Assembly: GCA_017543005.1 (NCBI GenBank)
Contig: JAFWEA010000322.1
Location: 1-27,552, forward strand
Direction of reading: 5' to 3'
Length of the DNA: 27,552 nt
Source: Solobacterium sp.
GTDB taxonomy: Bacteria; Bacillota_I; Bacilli_A; Erysipelotrichales; Erysipelotrichaceae
How positions within the stretch are numbered: position 1 is the first letter of the stretch; each line of letters starts with the position of its first letter. Positions 21,713 to 27,552 of the stretch are shown here, piece by piece. A model generated the notes under the pieces. It had not been told where the DNA came from, ran no database searches, and saw nothing but the letters and a program-made list of their open reading frames with translations. The position numbers and the translations under genes were made by a program.

Positions 21713-23136
21713 TGGGCGGCTTCTTCGGCGCAGTATCCCGCCGCAATATCGTTCTGGATACCTTTTTCGGCACTGATTATCATTCCCACCTAGGCACGCG
21801 TTACGGCGGCATGGTGGTCTTTGATGCGGAAAAGGGATTCGAGCGGGCCATCCATCACATCGACAACACCCAGTTCCGGACCAAGTTCGAGCCGGACCTG
21901 CGGGATTTCTGCGGTACGTCTGCGCTCGGCTGCATCTCCGATGCCGATCCGCAGCCGCTGCTGGTCCGCTCTCATCTCGGCATCTATGCCATTTCCACCA
22001 TCGGCATCATCAACAACGCCAATGAGCTGATCGAACGTTACTTTTCCGATCACGGGCATCAGTTCATGGCCATGTCCAGCGGCAAGGTCAATGCCACCGA
22101 GCTGACCGCCGCCCTGATCAACGAAAAAGACGATATCGCCGAGGGCATCCGGCATGCCCAGGAACTGATTGAAGGCTCCATGACCATCCTGGTGCTGGAA
22201 AGCGGCGGCACGATAGTCGCTGCCCGGGACCAGATGGGCCGCCTGCCGGTTCTCTTGGGCCGGGATCAGGATGGCTACTGTGTATCGTTTGAATCCTTTG
22301 CCAGTCAGAAACTGGAATATGAAAATATCTATGAACTCGGTCCGGCCGAGATTGTCAGGATCTTCCCGGATCATTTCGATATTCTTTCGCCCCGGCGCGA
22401 AACCATGAAGATCTGTGCGTTCCTGTGGGCTTACTACGGGTATCCGAACAGTGATTACGAAGGAGTCAACGTGGAGGTCATGCGCTATCGCAACGGTGAG
22501 TCCATGGCCCGCACGGAGATGGAAAACGGAACCCTGCCGGATGTGGACTATGTGGCCGGCATCCCGGATTCCGGTGTACCCCATGCGATCGGCTATTCCA
22601 ATGCCTCGCACAAGCCGTTTGCCCGGCCGTTTGTCAAATACACGCCGACCTGGCCCCGCTCCTTCATGCCGATCCATCAGGAAGAACGCAACCGGATCGC
22701 CAAGATGAAGCAGGTGCCGGTCAACGAACTGATCAAGGACAAGAAGCTGCTGTTTGTGGATGATTCGATTGTCCGCGGCACCCAGCTGCAGGAGACGGTC
22801 AGTTTCCTGTATGAGTCCGGGGCGGCCGAAGTCCATATGCGGGCGGCCTGTCCGCCGCTGATGTTCAAGTGCAAATTCCTGAACTTCTCCCGGGCCGAGT
22901 CGGAAATGGACCTGCTGGCCCGCCGGGTGGTGCAGGAACTGGAAGGCGACGAAGGACAGAAGCATCTTGAGGAATATGCCGATGCCCGGACCGAGCGCGG
23001 CCAGTGCATGCTTAAGACAATCTGTGAGAAGTTCGGCTTCTCCTCACTCGGCTATCAGAGCATCGATGAGATGCTCAAGGCCATCGGGCTGGATAAAGAC
23101 AAGGTCTGCACATACTGCTGGACCGGAAAGGAATAG
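21712..23136 (+). CDS. purF: PurF-like amidophosphoribosyltransferase without catalytic Cys
   Basis: A 474-residue PurF-family protein. The phosphoribosyltransferase half is intact: LFVDDSIVRGTQ (347-358) is the PRPP loop. Cys235, Cys380 or Cys387, and the pair Cys466/Cys469 match the 4Fe-4S ligands of B. subtilis-type PurF. The glutaminase half is not normal. The chain starts MGGFFGAV where PurF has MCG, so the N-terminal nucleophile Cys is Gly and the first Cys is residue 67. The usual RGxxxAG and HNG stretches are GTRYGGMVV and IGIINNANE. It should make phosphoribosylamine from PRPP, probably with ammonia rather than glutamine, unless it is a paralogue of a true PurF elsewhere. The start is fixed: TAATG overlap with purC, and an in-frame stop at 21706-21708. 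Confidence 0.88.
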   Translation: MGGFFGAVSRRNIVLDTFFGTDYHSHLGTRYGGMVVFDAEKGFERAIHHIDNTQFRTKFEPDLRDFCGTSALGCISDADPQPLLVRSHLGIYAISTIGIINNANELIERYFSDHGHQFMAMSSGKVNATELTAALINEKDDIAEGIRHAQELIEGSMTILVLESGGTIVAARDQMGRLPVLLGRDQDGYCVSFESFASQKLEYENIYELGPAEIVRIFPDHFDILSPRRETMKICAFLWAYYGYPNSDYEGVNVEVMRYRNGESMARTEMENGTLPDVDYVAGIPDSGVPHAIGYSNASHKPFARPFVKYTPTWPRSFMPIHQEERNRIAKMKQVPVNELIKDKKLLFVDDSIVRGTQLQETVSFLYESGAAEVHMRAACPPLMFKCKFLNFSRAESEMDLLARRVVQELEGDEGQKHLEEYADARTERGQCMLKTICEKFGFSSLGYQSIDEMLKAIGLDKDKVCTYCWTGKE

Positions 23137-23138
23137 GC

Positions 23139-24176
23139 ATGGCAAAATCGCATTCCGCATCCTATGCGGCAGCCGGCGTCAACATTGAGGCTGGTTACGA
23201 GGGTGTCCGCCTGATGGCGGAACACGTGAAAAGAACACATATTCCCGGTGTCCTCTCGGATATCGGGGGTTTCGGCGGGCTTTTTCAGCCTGATCTTTCC
23301 GGCATGGAAGATCCTGTTTTCGTCTCGGGAACTGACGGTGTCGGAACCAAGATCCGGATTGCCCAGCTGCTTGAAAAACATGACACGATAGGGGTCGACT
23401 GCGTGGCGATGTGTGCGAATGACATCATCTGCTGCGGGGCAAGACCTCTTTTCTTCCTCGATTACATCGCCATCGGCAAAAATGATCCGCACAAAGTGGC
23501 GGACATCGTGGCCGGGGTGGCCGAGGGCTGCGTACAGTCCGGCTGTGCCCTGATCGGCGGCGAAACGGCCGAGCATCCGGGTGTCATGGCCGCGGATGAC
23601 TACGACCTGGCCGGCTTCTGCGTCGGCGTGGTGGACCGCAAGGATATCATCGTGCCCGAACAGATCCAGGAGGGCGATGTCCTGCTGGCCCTGCCGTCCT
23701 CGGGCCTGCATTCCAACGGCTTCTCGCTGGTCCGTAAGGTCTTCGACATCGAAAATGCGGATCTGAAGGCCTATGTGCCGGAGCTTGGCACAACCTTGGG
23801 CGAGGCCCTGCTGGTGCCGACCAGGCTCTATGTCAAACCGGTGCTGGCCGCCATTGCGGCCGCGGATGTGCACGGCATCAGCCATATCACCGGCGGCGGC
23901 TTCTATGAGAATGTGCCGCGCATCATGCCGGAGGGTTACTGTGCCGTCATCGAAAAGAACAGAATTCAGGTTCCGGCCATCTTCCGCCTGTTACAGGAAA
24001 AGGGAGAGATCCCGGAAAGAGATATGTACAACACCTATAACATGGGTGTCGGAATGGTCATGGCGGTTTCTGCCGACACAGCTGCAGCAGCCATGCAGGC
24101 CCTGCATGACAATGGTGTCGAGGCCTATGAAATCGGTGTGATCCGGAAGGGAGAAGAGAAGATAGAGCTATGGTAA
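23139..24176 (+). CDS. purM: AIR synthetase (phosphoribosylformylglycinamidine cyclo-ligase)
   Basis: A 345-residue PurM, normal length, which closes the imidazole ring of FGAM with ATP to give AIR. Visible are YAAAGVNIEAG at the N-terminus, the ATP-binding SGTDGVGTKI, the block VDCVAMCANDIICCGARPLF (spread over about 87-106), ALIGGETAEHPG, SSGLHSNGFSLVR, and HITGGGFYENVPR followed by YNMGVGMVM. It starts 2 bases after the purF stop, with AAAGGA inside the purF end. Its last codons overlap the purN start by 7 bases (ATG at 24170). Confidence 0.97.
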   Translation: MAKSHSASYAAAGVNIEAGYEGVRLMAEHVKRTHIPGVLSDIGGFGGLFQPDLSGMEDPVFVSGTDGVGTKIRIAQLLEKHDTIGVDCVAMCANDIICCGARPLFFLDYIAIGKNDPHKVADIVAGVAEGCVQSGCALIGGETAEHPGVMAADDYDLAGFCVGVVDRKDIIVPEQIQEGDVLLALPSSGLHSNGFSLVRKVFDIENADLKAYVPELGTTLGEALLVPTRLYVKPVLAAIAAADVHGISHITGGGFYENVPRIMPEGYCAVIEKNRIQVPAIFRLLQEKGEIPERDMYNTYNMGVGMVMAVSADTAAAAMQALHDNGVEAYEIGVIRKGEEKIELW

Positions 24177-25495
24177 AGACGAGAATTGCCGTCTTCGTAT
24201 CAGGCGGGGGAACCAACCTTCAGGCCCTGCTGGATGCGGAGAAAAGCGGGGCGCTGATCAGCGGTGAAATCGTCCTGGTCATATCCTCTGCCCGTGATGC
24301 CTACGCCCTGGAGAGGGCCCGGCTGGCCGGGGTGGACGGGGTGGCCGTCGTCAAAAAGGAATGCGGCAGCCAGGAGGCCTTCGAAGCGGCGATCGCGAAG
24401 TACCTGCGGGACTATGACATCGAACTGATTGTCCTGGCCGGCTTCCTGAACATTCTCAGCGAGAACTTCACGAAGAAGTGGCGCGAACGCATCATCAACA
24501 TCCATCCGTCCCTGATCCCGGCTTTCTGCGGCAAGGGCATGTATGGTCTCAAGGTACATGAGGCAGCCCTGGCCAAGGGCGTCAAGGTCACCGGCGCCAC
24601 CGTGCATTACGTCAACGAAATTCCCGACGGCGGGGAAATCCTGCTGCAGAAGGCAGTGGAAGTAAAGACCGGGGATACCCCGGAGATCCTGCAGCGCCGG
24701 GTCATGGAAGAGGCAGAATGGATTCTTCTGCCGCAGGCGGCGGAAATGATCTCCGCCCGCATCGCAAAGAAAAGGAGCAGAACCATGAATGTATATGAAG
24801 TAAAAGATCTGGCTGAGGTCCTGGGCAATAATCCGTATCCGGGCCGCGGCATCATCCTCGGGACAACCCCGGACGGCACCTCTTCCGTAGCGGCATATTT
24901 CATCATGGGCCGCAGCATCAACAGCCGCAACCGCGTGTTCGTGGAAGAACCGGACGGCATCCGCACAGAGGCATTTGATCCGTCCCTGATGCAGGATCCG
25001 AGCCTGATCATCTATCACCCGGTCCGTGAAGCCGACAAGAAACTGATTGTCACCAACGGCAACCAGACCGATACCATCCACGATTTCCTGCTGGCCGGCA
25101 GAAGCTTCAACGCTGCCCTGCGGACCCGCGACTTCGAACCGGATGCGCCGAACTATACGCCGCGCATTTCCGGCCTGGTGGATGAAGACGGCAACTACTG
25201 CCTCAATATCCTGAAGTCGGTGGATCCCAACGGCACCGGCTGCGTCCGTGAAACCTTTGAATATCCGGCCGTGGCAGGGCTTGGCCACTTCCTGCATACC
25301 TATGAAACCAACGGGGATCCGATCCCGAGCTTTACCGGGGAACCGGAACGGGTGGCCATCCTGAACGACATTCAGGAATTCACTGACCTGATCTGGAACA
25401 ATCTCGATGAGGACAACAAGATTTCCCTGTTTGTCCGTTATACAAATCTGCGTGACGGCTGGCGTGACCAGCGCATCATCAACAAGAACAAGTGA
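24170..25495 (+). CDS. purN: GAR transformylase fused to PurO-type IMP cyclohydrolase
   Basis: One 441-codon frame carries two enzymes. Residues 1 to about 200 are PurN: SGGGTN (11-16) for the phosphoribosyl group and the catalytic Asn110, His112 (NIHPSLIPAF) and Asp153 (IPDGGEIL). It formylates GAR with 10-formyl-THF. Residues 206-441 are an IMP cyclohydrolase of the archaeal PurO type (NNPYPGRGIILG, YFIMGRSINSRNR, YHPVREADKKLIVTNGNQTD), which closes FAICAR to IMP. The junction ARIAKKRSRTMNVYEV has no stop. Just before Met206 (ATG 24785-24787) lies AAAGGAGCAGAACC, a well-placed ribosome binding site, so PurO may also be made alone. The neighbouring PurH lacks a cyclohydrolase domain, which makes PurO the needed partner. 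Confidence 0.88.
   Translation: MVKTRIAVFVSGGGTNLQALLDAEKSGALISGEIVLVISSARDAYALERARLAGVDGVAVVKKECGSQEAFEAAIAKYLRDYDIELIVLAGFLNILSENFTKKWRERIINIHPSLIPAFCGKGMYGLKVHEAALAKGVKVTGATVHYVNEIPDGGEILLQKAVEVKTGDTPEILQRRVMEEAEWILLPQAAEMISARIAKKRSRTMNVYEVKDLAEVLGNNPYPGRGIILGTTPDGTSSVAAYFIMGRSINSRNRVFVEEPDGIRTEAFDPSLMQDPSLIIYHPVREADKKLIVTNGNQTDTIHDFLLAGRSFNAALRTRDFEPDAPNYTPRISGLVDEDGNYCLNILKSVDPNGTGCVRETFEYPAVAGLGHFLHTYETNGDPIPSFTGEPERVAILNDIQEFTDLIWNNLDEDNKISLFVRYTNLRDGWRDQRIINKNK
24785..25495 (+). CDS. purO: PurO-type IMP cyclohydrolase, possible internal start
   Basis: This is an alternative product within the fused frame: 236 residues from ATG 24785, close to the size of stand-alone PurO proteins. 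The start is supported by AAGGAG with 7-base spacing and by the onset of PurO similarity at this Met (MNVYEVKDLAEVLGNNPYPG). Whether cells make the fusion, the short form or both cannot be told from the sequence. The gene is listed separately because its ribosome binding site looks functional. Confidence 0.6.
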   Translation: MNVYEVKDLAEVLGNNPYPGRGIILGTTPDGTSSVAAYFIMGRSINSRNRVFVEEPDGIRTEAFDPSLMQDPSLIIYHPVREADKKLIVTNGNQTDTIHDFLLAGRSFNAALRTRDFEPDAPNYTPRISGLVDEDGNYCLNILKSVDPNGTGCVRETFEYPAVAGLGHFLHTYETNGDPIPSFTGEPERVAILNDIQEFTDLIWNNLDEDNKISLFVRYTNLRDGWRDQRIINKNK

Positions 25496-25506
25496 GGATA
25501 AAGACA

Positions 25507-26685
25507 ATGAAGGAACTGGAACTGAAGTACGGCTGCAATCCCAATCAGAAGCCGGCAAGCATCTACATGAAGGACGGATCGGAACTGCCGCTCAAGGTTC
25601 TCTCCGGCCGGCCGGGCTATATCAATTTCCTGGATGCCCTGAATTCCTGGCAGCTGGTCAAGGAACTCAAGGAAGCGACAGGCCTGCCGAGTGCCGCCAG
25701 CTTCAAGCATGTTTCCCCGGCCGGGGCAGCCGTAGGCTATCCGCTGACCGATGTGGAGAGAAAGATTTACTTCGTTAAAGAAGATGCCGAACTGTCGCCG
25801 ATTGCCTGCGCCTATATCCGGGCCCGCGGTACCGACCGGCTGTCCTCCTACGGTGACTTTGCGGCGCTGAGCGATGTATGCGACGCAGCCGTGGCGGAAT
25901 ACCTGAAGGCAGAAGTCTCCGACGGCATCATCGCCCCGGGCTATACACCGGAAGCGCTGGAGATCCTGAAGACCAAGAAGAAGGGCAACTACAACGTCAT
26001 TGAAATCGATCCGGACTATGTCCCGGCGGCCCAAGAATGCAAGGATGTCTTCGGCATCACCTTCGAGCAGGGCCACAACAACTTCAGGATCGACGCGTCC
26101 CTGCTGGAGAATATCGTGACGGCCAACAAGGAACTGCCGGAAGCTGCGAAGATCGATATGATCGTCTCGCTGATTACCCTGAAGTACACCCAGTCCAACA
26201 GTGTCTGCTATGTCAAGAACGGCCAGGCCATCGGGGTCGGGGCCGGTCAGCAGAGCCGCATTCACTGCACCAGACTGGCCGGCCAGAAGGCCGACAACTG
26301 GTGGCTGCGCCAGAATCCGAAAGTCCTCGCCCTGCCGTTCAAGGAAGGGGTCAGAAGGGCAGACCGCGACAATGCGATTGATGTCTATATCTCCGATGAA
26401 TACGAGGATGTCCTGCGGGATGGCGAATGGCAGAAGGTCTTCACCGAACAGCCGGCCCCGCTGACCCGCGAAGAGAAGAAGGAATGGATCGCGAAGCAGA
26501 CCGGCCTGACCGTCGGCTCCGATGCGTTCTTCCCGTTCGGGGACAACGTTGAGCGGGCCCGCAAGTCCGGCGCGGCCTACATCGCCGAACCGGGCGGCTC
26601 GATCCGCGATGACAACGTCATTGAAACAGCCGATAAATACAACATTGTCATGTGCTTCACCGGCATGCGGCTGTTCCATCACTGA
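25507..26685 (+). CDS. purH: AICAR transformylase (monofunctional PurH)
   Basis: A 392-residue protein with only the AICAR formyltransferase part of PurH; the N-terminal IMP cyclohydrolase domain of bifunctional PurH (about 200 residues) is absent. It starts LELKYGCNPNQKPA, close to the normal start of this domain. It has the catalytic Lys67-His68 in SFKHVSPAGAA, RGTDRLSSYGDFAALSD, SNSVCYVKNGQAIGVGAGQQ and FFPFGDNVERA. It makes FAICAR from AICAR and 10-formyl-THF, and the PurO-type domain encoded just upstream completes the step to IMP. The ATG at 25507 with GAGG upstream is preferred over a GTG at 25492 overlapping the previous stop. Confidence 0.94.
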   Translation: MKELELKYGCNPNQKPASIYMKDGSELPLKVLSGRPGYINFLDALNSWQLVKELKEATGLPSAASFKHVSPAGAAVGYPLTDVERKIYFVKEDAELSPIACAYIRARGTDRLSSYGDFAALSDVCDAAVAEYLKAEVSDGIIAPGYTPEALEILKTKKKGNYNVIEIDPDYVPAAQECKDVFGITFEQGHNNFRIDASLLENIVTANKELPEAAKIDMIVSLITLKYTQSNSVCYVKNGQAIGVGAGQQSRIHCTRLAGQKADNWWLRQNPKVLALPFKEGVRRADRDNAIDVYISDEYEDVLRDGEWQKVFTEQPAPLTREEKKEWIAKQTGLTVGSDAFFPFGDNVERARKSGAAYIAEPGGSIRDDNVIETADKYNIVMCFTGMRLFHH

Positions 26686-26704
26686 GAAAGGGACTGCAGA
26701 TACT

Positions 26705-27552
26705 ATGAACCTGATGGTTATTGGCGGCGGCGGCCGGGAACACGCAATTATTCAGAAACTGAAGGAAAACCCGGACGTCACGAAGATCTGGTGTCTGCCG
26801 GGCAACGGCGGGATTGCGGCCGATGCCGAATGTGTGCCGATCGGGGCCGAAGATATTGCGGCCCAGGTGGAATTCGCCCGCAGCCATGAAATCGACTATG
26901 TCGTCGTGGCGCCGGACAACCCGCTGGCCCTGGGGGCAGTTGATGCGCTGGAAGAAGCCGGGTTCCCCTGCTTCGGACCGCGGAAAAACGCTGCCATCAT
27001 CGAAGCATCCAAGGCTTTCTCCAAGGATCTGATGAAGAAGTACAATATCCCGACGGCAGCCTACGAAATCTTTACCGATCCGCAGGCGGCCATCGCCTAT
27101 ATCGATGCCCATGAAGTACCGATTGTCATCAAGGCGGATGGTCTGGCCCTGGGCAAGGGGGTCATCATTGCGATGAGCCATGAGGAAGCCCGCCAGGCTG
27201 TACATGAGATGATGGAAGAAAGCAAGTTCGGCAATGCCGGCAGCACCATCGTCATCGAAGAATTCCTGGAAGGACCGGAAGTGTCCGTGCTCAGCTTTAC
27301 CGACGGCAAGACCCTGATCCCGATGGTCTCCTCGATGGACCATAAGCGGGCCAAGGACAATGACGAGGGCCTGAATACCGGCGGGATGGGCGCCATCGCC
27401 CCGAATCCGTACTATACGGACGCCATTGCCGAGGAGAGCATGCGGACCATCTTCATGCCGACCCTGCGGGCTATGGAAGCTGAAGGCAGACCGTTCAAGG
27501 GCTGTCTGTACTTCTCATTGATGCTGACAAAGAACGGGCCGAAGGTCATCGA
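26705..27552 (+). CDS. purD: GAR synthetase, 3' end outside window
   Basis: The frame from ATG 26705 stays open to the end of the window (282 codons and 2 bases). It starts MNLMVIGGGGREHAI and continues with LPGNGGIA, VVVAPDNPLALG (usually PExPL, here PDNPL) and the ATP-grasp part IVIKADGLALGKGV, IEEFLEGPEVSVL and DHKRAKDNDEGLNTGGMGA. PurD ligates glycine to phosphoribosylamine to form GAR. It is about two-thirds complete. It follows purH by 19 bases with AAAGGGA as a weak, rather distant ribosome binding site. Confidence 0.95.
   Translation, partial: MNLMVIGGGGREHAIIQKLKENPDVTKIWCLPGNGGIAADAECVPIGAEDIAAQVEFARSHEIDYVVVAPDNPLALGAVDALEEAGFPCFGPRKNAAIIEASKAFSKDLMKKYNIPTAAYEIFTDPQAAIAYIDAHEVPIVIKADGLALGKGVIIAMSHEEARQAVHEMMEESKFGNAGSTIVIEEFLEGPEVSVLSFTDGKTLIPMVSSMDHKRAKDNDEGLNTGGMGAIAPNPYYTDAIAEESMRTIFMPTLRAMEAEGRPFKGCLYFSLMLTKNGPKVI

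Noticed and set aside
1..27552. tRNA, rRNA, CRISPR array, insertion sequence, prophage or anti-phage system
   Set aside because: None was recognised on either strand; intergenic gaps are short and mostly explained by promoters and terminators.

Overview
The window looks like chromosome from a Gram-positive Bacillota (Firmicutes), probably a fairly GC-rich gut-type anaerobe; an Erysipelotrichia-like lineage would fit, but this is a guess. The support is strong GGAGG-type ribosome binding sites, many ATGA/TAATG gene overlaps, sigma-70 promoters, a lipobox binding protein, an AddAB/RexAB-like nuclease pair, a stand-alone AICAR transformylase and an SHR-type split ChrA. I saw no tRNA, rRNA, CRISPR array, insertion sequence or phage gene. 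The window starts inside an esterase gene and ends inside purD.

Layout. 1-2289 (+): 3' part of a PHB-depolymerase-family esterase, then a hybrid histidine kinase lacking its sensor and phosphoacceptor parts. 2367-3822 (-): an ArsR-type regulator and two half-size chromate-transporter (CHR) proteins in one overlapping operon with its own promoter and operator-like repeat. 3931-4749 (-): a short QueG-like iron-sulfur protein. 4850-5038 (-): the C-terminal remnant of a VapC PIN toxin. 5078-8749 (-): a phosphonate-type ABC importer (phnD, phnC, phnE, phnE) with a terminator and a second promoter between phnD and phnC. 8882-10441 (+): gpmI. 10547-11858 (+): a cysteine-rich CCG-like protein and a SUFU-domain protein. 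12031-12231 (+): a cold-shock protein with a long leader. 12334-14263 (+): two overlapping nucleoside hydrolases. 14315-20220 (-): an AddB/RexB-like and an AddA/RexA-like helicase-nuclease pair. 20509-27552 (+): a purine biosynthesis operon purE-purC-purF-purM-purN/purO-purH-purD.

The pur operon is the most interesting part. Together its enzymes cover PRPP to phosphoribosylamine (PurF), GAR (PurD), FGAR (PurN), AIR (PurM), CAIR (PurE), SAICAR (PurC), FAICAR (monofunctional PurH) and IMP (PurO-type cyclohydrolase). purL, purB and purK are not in the window. Three things stand out. PurF begins Met-Gly-Gly instead of Met-Cys-Gly and its glutaminase motifs are degenerate. purN reads without a stop into a PurO-type IMP cyclohydrolase that keeps its own ribosome binding site. 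The purE leader has a LacI/cre-like palindrome, a strong promoter and an attenuator-like set of competing hairpins that I cannot assign to a known riboswitch class.

Nothing here is a clear new defence or mobile system. The best candidates for novelty are the purE leader, the PurF/PurN-PurO arrangement and, less strongly, the CCG-SUFU gene pair.
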